Shown here: piece by piece, positions 42,787 through 51,674 of the stretch
Position numbering within the stretch: the stretch's first letter is position 1
Layout: every line of letters starts with the position of its first letter
Assembly (NCBI RefSeq): GCF_031458075.1
Contig: NZ_JAVDXT010000001.1
Span: 62,001-126,000 of the forward strand
Source: Rhodoferax_B ferrireducens_A
GTDB taxonomy: Bacteria; Pseudomonadota; Gammaproteobacteria; Burkholderiales; Burkholderiaceae_C
Reading direction: 5' to 3'
DNA: 64,000 nt
Position numbers and translations under genes: made by a program
Notes under the pieces: generated by a model
What the model was told of the DNA's origin: nothing
The model's input: the letters and a program-made list of their open reading frames with translations, nothing else
The model's database searches: none

Positions 42787-43499
42787 TCTTCAGTCCGCCG
42801 CGCTGGGCGTTCCCCCTTACGACGCCAGGACTGGTTGTACCCTGTTCTCGGTACGGGAACTTGGGTTCCCGGCGTGCATACCCCACCGGCAGGTCGCGCC
42901 GCTGCTGATACGCGCGGCACCAGCCCTTCAAAACTTTCTTGGTGGGGTAAGGCGCTCCTTACGTCGAGCGTTGAACGTCCGCTTTCCGGCGGTCCGCCTC
43001 ACCGAGGCCGAATTCCGCAATAGGCTGCTTGCAGACGTTGGCACGCGTCATGCCGAATAGGTACTACCGGCCAGAAGCGGAAATTCGGCTCGTTGATCGC
43101 TACGCCCGGTCCGTGCCCTTAGCTGCCCCCGCTACTCGAAAAGCGGACGTTCACCGTCGCGTTGAGGTGTCTTGGGGGGCTTTTCTCGTGAGGTCCCTCT
43201 CGAACGAATGGTCACGTTTCAGTGCGGTTGATTGCACGCTCGATTCTCCTGCAACCCGAGAAAACATAGGCACGCACATGCTGAGCCCGCCGCAACATGC
43301 TGCGGAATACCGGCGACGTTGTTTAGCCTACGTTAAGGAGCACCCAGGATGGGAACGGCACGAGTTTCGGAAGTCACCCGTCACGATAGTGCCGCTGAGC
43401 GTTTCATCCCACTTCCAGCGCGCCCATCCCCCATGCGCCTCGACTACTCGCCCCGCAATTCGTGCATGTTCCGCTCCGTGACAAGGCTTGCGCGGCGGA
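42787..43499. other. Decayed intergenic region with repeats
   Basis: No gene is convincing. It holds a 13-bp inverted pair GAACGTCCGCTTT / AAAGCGGACGTTC (42973-42985, 43140-43152) and a diverged copy of the intergenic repeat family (43053-43080). A short frame from ATG 43279 (MLSPPQHAAEYRRRCLAYVK) looks protein-like for about 35 residues and could be a fragment. Confidence 0.5.
43053..43080 (+). repeat. Intergenic repeat, copy 5 (diverged)
   Basis: CCGAATAGGTACTACCGGCC followed by AGAAGCGG. It shares CGAATAGGTACT with copy 1 and CGGCCAGAAGC with copies 2 to 4, linking both variants into one family. Confidence 0.6.
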
Positions 43500-44288
43500 T
43501 CAACGGCCCTTGAATTCGAGCACCGGGCGCGGCGTGCCGGCCTTCAAGGCCTGGGTGGCCGAAGCAAGCCCGGCCTTCACGTCTTCGGTCTCGAACAAGG
43601 GCATGGCAATGTTGAACATCACATCGTCGGCCGCTTGGACACCGCCGTTGGCCCAGGTGCGCAGCAAGGCCTTGTGCGCGGCGTGGGCGCGTGTCGGGCC
43701 GTGCACGAACTTCGCGGCGAAGGCATGCGCCTCTGCAAGCAGCTCGGCATCGGCGACGACGCGGTTGATCACGCCGAAGCGCTCCATCGTCACGGCGGGG
43801 ACGCGCTCGGAAGTCAGTGCCCATTCCATGGCACGTGCGCGCCCTGCGCGTTCGGCGACGCGGTAGATGCCGCCCAGCAGGGTCACGAGGGCAAGCGACT
43901 GTTCCGGATGGCAGAACGTTGCGCTTTCAGCGGCAAAGATGACATCCGCGCGCAACGCCAGTTCGAAACCGCCGCCGGCGCACAAGCCGTGCACCACCGC
44001 GATGACAGGCAAGGGCAGGCGTTCGAAGCGATTGAAGGCGTCCATGTAACCCTCGAAGCGCGAACGCAACTGGCGAGGGGTGTCGTCGGGCCAGGGCCCG
44101 ATGTCGCCGCCAAAGCTGAAGTTCTCGCCTTCGGCGCGCACCAGCACGACGCGCGCGTCACTGCGTTCGATCGCGTTGATCGCCGTGGCCAGTTCGTCAA
44201 CCATCTGGTCGTCGATGCGGTTTTGCGGCGAGCGATCGAGAATGATCGTGGCAATGCCATGCTCGATGGTATGGGTGAGATGAGGCAT
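43500..44288 (-). CDS. Enoyl-CoA hydratase/isomerase family protein
   Basis: 262 aa, crotonase fold. The oxyanion hole is in FSFGGDIG and GLCAGGGFELAL; a Glu in ATFCHPEQSLAL is at the usual acid/base position. It acts on an acyl-CoA (hydration, isomerisation or C-C cleavage). It follows the alpha/beta hydrolase gene by 30 bases in a minus-strand unit with a flavin reductase, suggesting degradation of an aromatic or cyclic acid. Confidence 0.9.
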   Translation of the reverse strand: MPHLTHTIEHGIATIILDRSPQNRIDDQMVDELATAINAIERSDARVVLVRAEGENFSFGGDIGPWPDDTPRQLRSRFEGYMDAFNRFERLPLPVIAVVHGLCAGGGFELALRADVIFAAESATFCHPEQSLALVTLLGGIYRVAERAGRARAMEWALTSERVPAVTMERFGVINRVVADAELLAEAHAFAAKFVHGPTRAHAAHKALLRTWANGGVQAADDVMFNIAMPLFETEDVKAGLASATQALKAGTPRPVLEFKGR

Positions 44289-44318
44289 GTCGTGCTCCTG
44301 TGTTGTCGCAAGTTGAGG

Positions 44319-45215
44319 TTACGCGAGGTGTTCCTTGAACCAGTCCAGCGCGGCGGCACTGGATTGATCGAATCTGGTGATGTACGGATCGAAATGACCG
44401 CCGGGGATCGTCACGAGGCGCTTCGGCTCAAGGGCGCGCTCGTAGGCGGCCAACTCGAGATCGGTCAGTGTGATGGTGTCCTGCAGCGCGACGACCATCA
44501 GCAGCGGCGTGGGAGACACGCGCGCAATCCACGCGCCCGGTTCGTACATGCGCGCGGCGCGCGTCGAGCGCACTGTGACGCTGTTGTCCCAGGCGCCGTC
44601 GGGCACGGGCTGCAGATAGAACTCGATGGCGTCCTTGGCGCGGTATGAAGCAGGGATGGCCGGATCGGCGCTGACGATCGTCTGCCTGCGTGGTGGCTCG
44701 CCGCGCGCCTGCGCGCGTTCGTCCGCCGAGAAGGCCTCCTCGATGGCGGCGACGGCGTCGGGTGGAATGCGGCGCAGTCCTTGCTCGAAGCCGCTGATGG
44801 TCGGCACCTGCGCGACGACTGCGCGCAAGCGGCGTTCGGTTGCGCCAAGCACCAGCGCGTGGCCGCCGGAATAGCTCGTGCCCCACAATCCGATGCGCTT
44901 TGCGTCGACGACGTCCTGGCGTTCGAGGAAGCTGATCGCGCGCCGCCAATCGGCAACCTGACGCCATGGGTCGATATCCTGGCGCGGCGTGCCGTCGCTG
45001 GCGCCGAAGTTGCGGTGATCGTGCAGGAGGACGACAAAGCCGCTGGAGGCGAATTTCTCGGCGAATGGCTCCAGGCCGTGCTCCTTCACACCGGCATAGC
45101 CATGCGCCATGGTGATGGCGGGATAGGGGCCGGTGCCGCCGGTGGGCACATAGAGACAGCCGCGCAGCGTGACGCCGCCTTCTGCTTCGAATGCGATATC
45201 GGTACGTTGAAACAT
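44319..45215 (-). CDS. Alpha/beta hydrolase
   Basis: 298 aa. TMAHGYAGVKEHGLEPF is the HG oxyanion region, GLWGTSYSGGHALVLGA carries the nucleophile Ser in G-x-S-x-G, and the C-terminus has TIPGGHFDPY with the catalytic His. This resembles the dienelactone hydrolase/acetyl xylan esterase-like group. No signal peptide. Ribosome site AAGGAGAAC precedes ATG 45215. It is co-directional with crotonase and flavin reductase genes. Confidence 0.88.
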   Translation of the reverse strand: MFQRTDIAFEAEGGVTLRGCLYVPTGGTGPYPAITMAHGYAGVKEHGLEPFAEKFASSGFVVLLHDHRNFGASDGTPRQDIDPWRQVADWRRAISFLERQDVVDAKRIGLWGTSYSGGHALVLGATERRLRAVVAQVPTISGFEQGLRRIPPDAVAAIEEAFSADERAQARGEPPRRQTIVSADPAIPASYRAKDAIEFYLQPVPDGAWDNSVTVRSTRAARMYEPGAWIARVSPTPLLMVVALQDTITLTDLELAAYERALEPKRLVTIPGGHFDPYITRFDQSSAAALDWFKEHLA

Positions 45216-45282
45216 GGAAGTTCTCCTTGTAGAAAGATGTCAGGCGGTGCCGTAAAAGTGACAGGCATCGACCTTGCCGCGG

Positions 45283-45903
45283 TCAATCGCCCGGTCGCTC
45301 AAGCGTGAAGAGCTGCCTCGCGCCGATTTCGAAGTAGTCGGCCGGCCCACCGCCGCGCAGGATCGGGCGCGCCTGCGCAGTCTGGTATACGCCGTCCTTG
45401 ATCAGCTGCCGGTCAATGTGGATCGCTACTGCTTCGCCCAACACCAGCCACGCTGGGAGCGCCGCGCCGCGCTGCGCCTCAAGCTGCACGATCTGGGTGA
45501 CCACGCACTCGAACTGCACCGGGCTGGCCGCAACGCGCGATGGCCGCACCTTGGCAGAGGGCAGCGTCTCCAGCCTGGCCAACTCGAACTCATCGACGTG
45601 CGCTGGCACCATCGCCGCGGAGGCGTTCATCGCCTCGGCGAGCTCTCGCGTCGCCAGATTCCATACGAACTCGCCGGTGTCACGCGCGTTGGCGAGCGAG
45701 TCCTTCGCACCAAGCGAGCAAAAGCCGACGATCGGCGGCTTGTAGCTGAACAGGTTAAAGAAGCTGTAGGGCGCAAGGTTGCGCACGCCGTCGTTAGAGA
45801 CTGTGCTGATCCAGCCGATCGGTCGCGGAGCGACGATGGCGTTGAGCGGATCGTGGCGCAGGGAATGCCCCTGCGCCGGTTCGTAGAAATGCCAGTCGGT
45901 CAT
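45283..45903 (-). CDS. Flavin reductase-like (FMN-binding split barrel) protein
   Basis: 206 aa from ATG 45903, with AAAGGTAAAG upstream; longer in-frame starts are poorly supported. AIVAPRPIGWISTVSNDGVRN and YSFFNLFSYKPPIVGF are the flavin-reductase-like domain, normally supplying FMNH2 to a monooxygenase or acting as an oxidoreductase itself. No monooxygenase is present nearby. It heads the reductase - hydrolase - crotonase unit. Confidence 0.88.
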   Translation of the reverse strand: MTDWHFYEPAQGHSLRHDPLNAIVAPRPIGWISTVSNDGVRNLAPYSFFNLFSYKPPIVGFCSLGAKDSLANARDTGEFVWNLATRELAEAMNASAAMVPAHVDEFELARLETLPSAKVRPSRVAASPVQFECVVTQIVQLEAQRGAALPAWLVLGEAVAIHIDRQLIKDGVYQTAQARPILRGGGPADYFEIGARQLFTLERPGD

Positions 45904-46133
45904 AGCTTTACCTTTTTTGGTACGGGCGCAAGGAACGCAGCCTCCAACGTCTTCAGCTTGGTGTGCGTCCGCAGCACCGGGGCCGGAGTGGTGGCTGTAT
46001 TCATCCCGATACCCGTCCAGAGAATGGTGTCGGATCGGAGCCATATCAGCCCCACGCCTGAGAAACGAACGAGACATCCGTTTCAAGTCAATTTCGCTGC
46101 CCCGTTTCCAAGAACAGAGCAGCTTCGTCGTTC

Positions 46134-46547
46134 TTACTTGTTTACCCAAGGCATAGAAAGGTCGATGTCAGAGACCAGCTTTCCACCACCGAAGCTCATG
46201 TTCTCCAAGGGAAGGACATACATCATCAGGGTGACATCGTCCTGGCTGACGCCAACCTTTTCGACTGCGTATCGGGTGATCAACTCCGCCAGCTTGCGTT
46301 TCTGCTCCACCGTCCTGCTCGTACCGAACGTCACCGTTACGACCATGCGTTTGTCGGATCTCGTCAAGTCAGGAAAAGTCGGATGGATGAAGAATTCATC
46401 CTCCTTGTGCTCACTGATGATGATGAAACGATCATCCATAGGCGTATCCATGGCTTCATGAAGAGCGAGATTTAAGGCATCCGCCAGAGCCCGCTTCTCT
46501 TCGCTGGAGAACTTTTGAGCCGGAATATGGGCGTGAAATATTGGCAT
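46134..46547 (-). CDS. Tautomerase superfamily protein
   Basis: 137 aa, starting MPIFHAHIPAQKFSSEEKRA. Pro2, which becomes N-terminal after Met removal, is the catalytic base of 4-oxalocrotonate tautomerase-like enzymes. At 137 residues it is a double-length (MSAD/cis-CaaD-like fused) form. GTSRTVEQKRKLAELITRYA is the second half start. Likely isomerises a keto-enol intermediate of ring-fission pathways. Confidence 0.85.
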   Translation of the reverse strand: MPIFHAHIPAQKFSSEEKRALADALNLALHEAMDTPMDDRFIIISEHKEDEFFIHPTFPDLTRSDKRMVVTVTFGTSRTVEQKRKLAELITRYAVEKVGVSQDDVTLMMYVLPLENMSFGGGKLVSDIDLSMPWVNK

Positions 46548-46610
46548 AAGTAGTTGCTCGGTTGTATTGTTCAGGTTGAACGAGGCGATAACGTTGGTTG
46601 TCTTCCCGGC

Positions 46611-47021
46611 TTAGCTAAAGAAGTCCTGGCCGAGTGTTCCTGCGAGCCGCTCCTTGAGGCCAGACGAGAACTCACGAACGACGGGAAACGGGCTCTGGAA
46701 GAGCTTGATGTTGTTGATCAGGCCAGACGCATTCCGGGTGATGATGGTGGTGCCGGCGATTGGCTTACCACCGTGGATGGCATCCCACTCAAGGTAAGTC
46801 TTCACACCGTCAACCGTCTCCGCAGTGAACACGAAGTGTTCGTACATCGTGCTCGTCGCGGCAAAGAATGCCCCGATGAGTGTCGGGCCGACCACGGCCT
46901 TGCTGAGGGCTGTGGTCTGAAGGCTGGCGTCAGAGGTGAACGACGTCGCGAAGTCGCTCGTTCCCTTTTTCTTGACGATTTGCATCCATGCCGTTCCCGG
47001 CGGGTTGGTGTCAGTAGTCAT
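46611..47021 (-). CDS. NTF2/SnoaL-like protein
   Basis: 136 aa. SFTSDASLQTTALSKAVVGP, FAATSTMYEHFVFTAET and LEWDAIHGGKPIAGTTII are the cone-shaped alpha+beta barrel of the nuclear transport factor 2-like family; many are small isomerases, hydratases or polyketide cyclases. No catalytic assignment is possible. It is on the same strand as the tautomerase gene, 63 bases away. Confidence 0.75.
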   Translation of the reverse strand: MTTDTNPPGTAWMQIVKKKGTSDFATSFTSDASLQTTALSKAVVGPTLIGAFFAATSTMYEHFVFTAETVDGVKTYLEWDAIHGGKPIAGTTIITRNASGLINNIKLFQSPFPVVREFSSGLKERLAGTLGQDFFS

Positions 47022-47144
47022 TGCAGTCTCCTATCTAATGTCTGCGTCTTCGCAGAGGGCGTGCCCGATGGCGCGGACTAAAAAGCGCCGCTGCGCTTTG
47101 TCGGATGTGCGCGGTAGTCGCTACCGCGCAAGTGATGCTTCAGC

Positions 47145-48128
47145 TCACTTCAGGTTGAGGAAGGTCGCCGGTACCCAGTCGTAGCCAGCGCCAGTGTCCA
47201 CCTTGCGAACACGGCCCAAGCCAGGAAACGGCATGTGGGCGGCGGCGATCATCGTCTTGTCCGCAGCGAGCTTCACCAGAAGGTCTTCACGCGTTTTGAT
47301 GGCCATCGGGCCGTCGGAGTCGAAGGCGATGCCGATTTCCGGATGCGGCATCTGGACGGCGAGGACGTGGGCTGTGTCACCCCAGACCAGCAGCGACTGA
47401 CCCTTGGAAGAAATCATGTAGCCGGTGTGACCGGGCGTATGGCCGGGAATGGCATACGGTGCGATGCCGGGGACGATTTCGTCCATGCCTTCGAACGGCT
47501 TCCATTTGCCTGCAGCGATGTAAGGCGCGGCGGCATCCTGTGCCACCGTGAAGAAGATTTTTGCCTCTTCCGGGGCCTTGGCGGTGATTTCCTTCGACAG
47601 CCAGAAGTCGGCGTCTGCCTTCTTCATCATCACGGTCGCGTTCGGGAAGACGCGTTTCCCGTCTTTGTAGATTCCACCGACATGGTCAGCGTGAAGATGG
47701 GTCACCAGCACCAGGTCAACCTGCTCCGGCTTGTAGCCGGAGGCCTTCAAGTTCTGCACGAGCTTGCCCAGCGCGGGTGGGCCCCAGTGGCCGCCCGCAC
47801 CCGTATCGATGAGAACGAGCTTGGAGCCGGTGTTGACGAGGTAGCCTTGGACGGTGGCCGAGACATTCTTGGGATCGTTTTGGAAGGAGCGCGCCAGGAG
47901 GGACTGGATGAGCGCCGGATCGCCATGCAGGAGGCTGGAGTCAATGCCGGCGCTGCCGTCATGCAGAGCGGTGACTTCATAGTCGCCAATCATCGTGCGA
48001 TAGAAGCCAGGAACTTGCTTGAGCTGCATCGGCGCTTCAGCTTGGGCCGGGGCTACAGCAACGAAGGTGCTGGCGAATGCTAACGATACCGCGAGCACGG
48101 TGCGCGAAGTGAAGGTGGAGAATTTCAT
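47145..48128 (-). CDS. Secreted metallo-beta-lactamase-fold hydrolase
   Basis: 327 aa from ATG 48128 with signal peptide (TVLAVSLAFASTFVAVAPAQ, cleavage after AQA). The zinc motif is THLHADHVGG, with GAGG at the strand before and PGHTPGHTGY as the later ligand block; WGDTAHVL supplies the Asp. This is the periplasmic MBL group related to quorum-quenching lactonases and aryl hydrolases. It lies opposite the HxlR regulator, replacing the gene normally there. Confidence 0.88.
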   Translation of the reverse strand: MKFSTFTSRTVLAVSLAFASTFVAVAPAQAEAPMQLKQVPGFYRTMIGDYEVTALHDGSAGIDSSLLHGDPALIQSLLARSFQNDPKNVSATVQGYLVNTGSKLVLIDTGAGGHWGPPALGKLVQNLKASGYKPEQVDLVLVTHLHADHVGGIYKDGKRVFPNATVMMKKADADFWLSKEITAKAPEEAKIFFTVAQDAAAPYIAAGKWKPFEGMDEIVPGIAPYAIPGHTPGHTGYMISSKGQSLLVWGDTAHVLAVQMPHPEIGIAFDSDGPMAIKTREDLLVKLAADKTMIAAAHMPFPGLGRVRKVDTGAGYDWVPATFLNLK

Positions 48129-48208
48129 AGTGTTTCCTAACCAATGTGTGTGTGATGGGGTATGTACATACATACGTAATGATCTTTAGCCGAACGCAGC
48201 CCATCGGG

Positions 48209-48286
48209 TCATGTTGTTGTTGCCATCTTTTCGGTCACCTGCACTACTGAATTGCCACCGTAACCCGTGATGAAAGCCGCACGCAT
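48209..48286 (-). pseudogene. N-terminal stub of a zinc-type alcohol dehydrogenase/quinone oxidoreductase
   Basis: A 25-codon frame from ATG 48286: MRAAFITGYGGNSVVQVTE followed by KMATTT and a stop. The first 19 residues match the start of quinone oxidoreductase-like medium-chain dehydrogenases, which are common divergent partners of HxlR regulators. The rest of the gene is gone, replaced by DNA leading to the MBL gene. Confidence 0.65.
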
Positions 48287-48323
48287 GTTCGATTCCTCTG
48301 TTGATCTGCCAAGACCTCTATAG

Positions 48324-48377
48324 CACTTGCATTTTGCAAGTGGTCCAATAATACCTATACTGCTTGCATAATGCAAG
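48324..48377. promoter_or_regulatory. Two palindromic HxlR operators
   Basis: CACTTGCATTTTGCAAGTG at 48324-48342 (8-bp arms) and CTTGCATAATGCAAG at 48363-48377 (7-bp arms) are perfect palindromes with the same CTTGCA half-site. Their centres are 37 bases apart. They sit between the HxlR gene (start 48394) and the dehydrogenase stub, the normal place for an HxlR autoregulator. Confidence 0.85.
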
Positions 48378-48393
48378 TGGAAATTTAAGGAGC

Positions 48394-48885
48394 ATGACTG
48401 TGACGCAAACAAAACGATCGGGCTGCCCGATCAACCTGACGCTTGAGCAGATCGGCGACCGCTGGAGCCTGATCGTTATCCGCGATGTCGTGTTCGAGAA
48501 CAGGCGCAGCTATGGCGCACTGCTGGACCAAAACAAGGAAGGCATCGCCTCGAACATCCTCGCAAGCCGGCTAAAGCACTTGACCGCGTCTGGCCTGCTG
48601 ACACGATGTCCGGATCCGAATCATCAGCAGAAAGGCATCTACAGCCTCACCGAAGCGGCCATACAGCTTGTGCCTCTGCTCGCCTATATGGCTGCCTGGG
48701 GTCTTCGGCATACACATCCGAGTAAGGAGGCGTCTTTGCGCGCGGAACTGCTGGAAAAGGGCGGCCCTCCACTTTGGAGTGCCCTGATGGATGAACTACG
48801 TTATCTGCATCTCGGTGCACCGCGTCCGGTGCGCTCATCATTGAGCGAGCTCCGGGCCGATGACGAGAAGGCAATCGCTAATTAG
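48394..48885 (+). CDS. HxlR family transcriptional regulator
   Basis: 163 aa from ATG 48394 with TTAAGGAGC upstream. GCPINLTLEQIGDRWSLIVI and NILASRLKHLTASGLLTR, KGIYSLTEAAIQLVPLL are the winged HTH of HxlR. A Cys precedes the domain (SGCP), which in redox-sensing members is regulatory. It probably represses its own promoter and the lost divergent dehydrogenase; it may now affect the MBL gene. Confidence 0.9.
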   Translation: MTVTQTKRSGCPINLTLEQIGDRWSLIVIRDVVFENRRSYGALLDQNKEGIASNILASRLKHLTASGLLTRCPDPNHQQKGIYSLTEAAIQLVPLLAYMAAWGLRHTHPSKEASLRAELLEKGGPPLWSALMDELRYLHLGAPRPVRSSLSELRADDEKAIAN

Positions 48886-48932
48886 TACTCATCTTTGCGT
48901 CATGGCATACATCATGTAGTGCAAAGCTACTG

Positions 48933-49180
48933 GTGCCCACCTGTTCCACGATTCCGTCGTGCATCGCCACAATCTTGTCCGCCATCGTCATCGCCTCGAT
49001 CTGGTCATGCGTGACGTAGACGGTGGTGGCCTTCAAGCGCTGGTGCAGCTCGCGAATCTCGGCTCGAATCGCCACGCGCAGCTTGGCATCCAGATTGGAT
49101 AGCGGCTCGTCGAACAGGAAGACCTGCGGGTCGCGCACGATGGCGCGGCCCATCGCGACACGTTGGCGCTGGCCGCCGGA
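48933..49180 (-). pseudogene. Fragment of ABC transporter ATPase, duplicated from the gene at 51675
   Basis: 248 bases are collinear with 52087-52334 without gaps and with about six differences. They encode GGQRQRVAMGRAIVRDPQVF, Walker B FLFDEPLSNLDAKL, the H-loop THDQIEAM and MHDGIVEQVGT. The Walker A half is missing. The fragment is fused in frame to an IS30 remnant at its 5' side, giving a 207-codon chimeric ORF (48878-49501) that cannot be a functional ATPase. Confidence 0.9.
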
Positions 49181-49506
49181 CGTCGACCTCGGGCGGTCGC
49201 ACGTGGATGCTGACCATGTCGGGAATCTGCCCGCGCCGATCCATGCCGCGGCTGCACGGATGCGCGTGCTGCGGCCCTGGCGAAGACAGGCGATGAGCTG
49301 GCGGCGCAGCTCGCCTCGTGGCTGAGCGTAGATGGCCGTGTAGATCGTCTCGTGTGAGACGTGGTGTTCGGGCCGGTCGGGGTACACGCGCTTGAGCGTA
49401 GCGGCAATCTGCTGCGGCGACCACTTCCCGCTCAGTAGGGTCAGCATGACGCCCCAGGTGACGCCGCCCACTTCGAGCTTGGCCGGCGGCTTGGCGGCCA
49501 TGCGTC
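49181..49506 (-). mobile_element. IS30 family transposase fragment
   Basis: Minus-strand translation gives VMLTLLSGKWSPQQIAATLK, RVYPDRPEHHVSHETIYTAI and LRRQLIACLRQGRSTR, typical of IS30 N-terminal and central region. A one-base loss shifts the frame to CSRGMDRRGQIPDMVSIHVR. Both the start and the DDE catalytic part are missing. It is joined to the duplicated ATPase fragment. The 49507-49704 gap holds nothing I recognise. Confidence 0.85.
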
Positions 49507-49704
49507 GCGCGCCCTAAAGCCTCATGCCCGCGATCACCATTCGCTCCTCAGGCTTGAGTTGCTTGTACGTTGTTCGTTGTTATTCCGTCGCAGCACCTTA
49601 CACGGGTGAAGGTGTTGCGCCTCAAAGTTGAGGCTGCCCTTCATTGCGGCGACTACTATTTTGACGCGGTGGACTGCACTGTAGTGGACAACCACCCGTC
49701 AAAG

Positions 49705-50517
49705 TTAGGAGTTGATGCTCCACCCTCGCTTCTTGAGCTCAAGAATACCATTGTGCATTTCCTTCAAAGGGTCCTTTTCTCGAATAATTTCGAGGACGGC
49801 ATTCTCTGTCTTGCACGTAGCGTCGACTGCCTTGCCGAGCGCTTCGAAATCGATCACCCCCGTGCCAATCGGATCATGGCCCCATTCTTCGCGGCCCGTG
49901 TCTGAGATGTGCACGAGTACTATTTCCGAGCTCCCTGCCAACAAAGCCTTAACAGGATCTTCGTTGATGTATGCCGCGTTGGCCACGTCGTAGACAATCT
50001 TCAGCTTGTCACTACGGAACCGCTTGACGACGCCCATCATCTCATCCAAGGTTGGCAGGAAGCAGTACGGCGTATTTTCGAGCAGCAATCGAACACCGGC
50101 CTGCTCCGCTCTAGGCAGTAGGACTTCCAAACTCTCGTTCAGCCAGTCATGCGCTTTCGAAAGCGGCGGCGAGATCATTGGACGTCGGGTTCCCGGCGAA
50201 ATCACCACTTCGGTCGAACCCCATTCGAAGGCGAGATCCATCACATCCTTGATGTGATCTATGCTCTTGCGCCTCATATTTTCTGCGGGACTTGCCAAAT
50301 TAATGTCATATCCACCTGCGTTGAGCGACCTCACTCTGGCACCGTAGTCCTGCAATCGTCGCTTTGCTTCGGACCGCACGGAGGGCGACATGTCCGCCGG
50401 CCAGCAATGCGGCGAGCTGATGGGCACCTCAAATTCGCTGTACCCAGCTTGACTTAGTTCAGCTATCGCATCGATCGCAGAGTGCGACCACAGGTACGAG
50501 AACGTTGAAATTAACAT
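49705..50517 (-). CDS. Xylose isomerase-like TIM barrel (sugar phosphate isomerase/epimerase family)
   Basis: 270 aa. Metal-ligand regions are LLLENTPYCF (Glu), KIVYDVANAAY (Asp), VHISDTGREEWGHDPIGTG (His/Asp) and AVLEIIREKDP (Glu). The family includes epimerases, IolE/IolI inosose enzymes and 3-dehydroshikimate dehydratases. In this locus with AroE-like dehydrogenases, dehydration of a cyclic keto-acid or keto-polyol is a reasonable guess. It lies 110 bases after the SDR gene on the same strand. Confidence 0.83.
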   Translation of the reverse strand: MLISTFSYLWSHSAIDAIAELSQAGYSEFEVPISSPHCWPADMSPSVRSEAKRRLQDYGARVRSLNAGGYDINLASPAENMRRKSIDHIKDVMDLAFEWGSTEVVISPGTRRPMISPPLSKAHDWLNESLEVLLPRAEQAGVRLLLENTPYCFLPTLDEMMGVVKRFRSDKLKIVYDVANAAYINEDPVKALLAGSSEIVLVHISDTGREEWGHDPIGTGVIDFEALGKAVDATCKTENAVLEIIREKDPLKEMHNGILELKKRGWSINS

Positions 50518-50626
50518 TTGGCAATCTCCGGCAATGACATACGGTTTTTAAAGCGACGTGCGCCCTGACTCAGGGGCGAATAGTCCATGAGGCTGTCAGC
50601 GCATGGACAAAGAATCCTGTCTACAC

Positions 50627-51418
50627 CTAGGACTTGGAACTCGGCCGACCAGGAATATGGCTCAGGATGGATTTGGTGAAGCCACCGTCCACACAGAGAT
50701 CTTGGCCAGTAACAAAGCTAGACAGCGGGCTGATCATGAACTCGATCACATTGGCGATGTCTCTCGGCTCACCGATCCTTGCCAATGGAATAATAGCTTC
50801 CCGCGCCCGTTTGATATCTGGGTCAGCGTACATTTTGGCGGACATTGGAGTGTGGGTCATGCCCGGAGAAACCACATTGACCCGGATGCCGTCAGCCGCC
50901 CACTCCAGGGCGAGTGTCTGCGCAAGCATGGTAAGCGCCGCCTTTGTCGGACTGTACGCCCCCGACCCTTCGTGTGGCAGTTGCCCAGACATTGAAGACG
51001 TGAAGCAGGCCGTGCCGCGACTCTCCTTCAGATGCGGATAGCAACTTTTGGCGAGCAACCAGGAGCCGCGAAGGTTGACGTCGAACATCCTGGTCCATTC
51101 CTCAAGCGAAACGTCACAGAGTTTCGCCGGACTCGCTATGCCAGCGTTGGAAACGAGCGCGTCGAGGCCACCGAACTCCGCAACGGCCGCGTCCACCAGT
51201 TTCCCGGGCACGTTGGCGTCGGCCAAATCTCCGTACAAAGCGATGGCCTCTCCGCCCATTTCTCTCACCGCGCGGGCGATCTGCTCCTGCGGTTCAGCGG
51301 CCTCCCGGCCGCAGACTGCGATCCTCGGGCGCTCGCCTCTGGCGAGTGCGGCCTCTGTGATCCGCATGCAAACCGCTGCTCCGATCCCGCGGCTTCCGCC
51401 GCTCACCAAGACTCTCAT
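50627..51418 (-). CDS. Short-chain dehydrogenase/reductase
   Basis: 263 aa. Cofactor loop VLVSGGSRGIGAAVC, NAGIASP, Ser in FTSSMSGQLPHEGSG and the catalytic Tyr/Lys in AYSPTKAALTML are all present, ending with TGQDLCVDGGF. This is a classical SDR, likely oxidising a secondary alcohol of the transported compound. ATG 51418 is preceded by AAGGAGAAA. Confidence 0.92.
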   Translation of the reverse strand: MRVLVSGGSRGIGAAVCMRITEAALARGERPRIAVCGREAAEPQEQIARAVREMGGEAIALYGDLADANVPGKLVDAAVAEFGGLDALVSNAGIASPAKLCDVSLEEWTRMFDVNLRGSWLLAKSCYPHLKESRGTACFTSSMSGQLPHEGSGAYSPTKAALTMLAQTLALEWAADGIRVNVVSPGMTHTPMSAKMYADPDIKRAREAIIPLARIGEPRDIANVIEFMISPLSSFVTGQDLCVDGGFTKSILSHIPGRPSSKS

Positions 51419-51486
51419 CTGTTTCTCCTTAAAAACGAGCTATCCGCTCGAGAACCATTTTTCCTATCAGCTTCTCTGTTTCGCGT

Positions 51487-51632
51487 CGCACGGAAACGCC
51501 CACTACATCCAGGCCGACTTGTCGCGGTCGTTCACGATCGAGGGCTTGGCGCAAGTTGCCGGTGTCAGTCCCCGGCATTTCATGCGGGCTTTTCGCAAAA
51601 GTACCGGACAGGCAGGCTTCTCGCTGCCGTGA
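51487..51632 (+). pseudogene. AraC-type HTH fragment
   Basis: The frame reads HYIQADLSRSFTIEGLAQVA then GVSPRHFMRAFRKSTGQ, the first helix-turn-helix of AraC/XylS regulators. It then runs into unrelated sequence and TGA after 6 residues. The effector domain and second HTH are missing. It lies between the SDR and ATPase genes, so rearrangement occurred here too. Confidence 0.7.
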
Positions 51633-51674
51633 GCGCCGAATCGGACGAGTTTCATTTGCGTGTTCCTTCTGGAT

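Noticed and set aside
43279..43481. Small gene starting MLSPPQHAAEYRRRC
   Set aside because: Looks protein-like for about 35 residues only, no ribosome site, and the end runs into sequence antisense to the crotonase gene's trailer.
48878..49501. Functional 207-aa ATPase
   Set aside because: Walker A is missing and the N-terminal part is an IS30 fragment.
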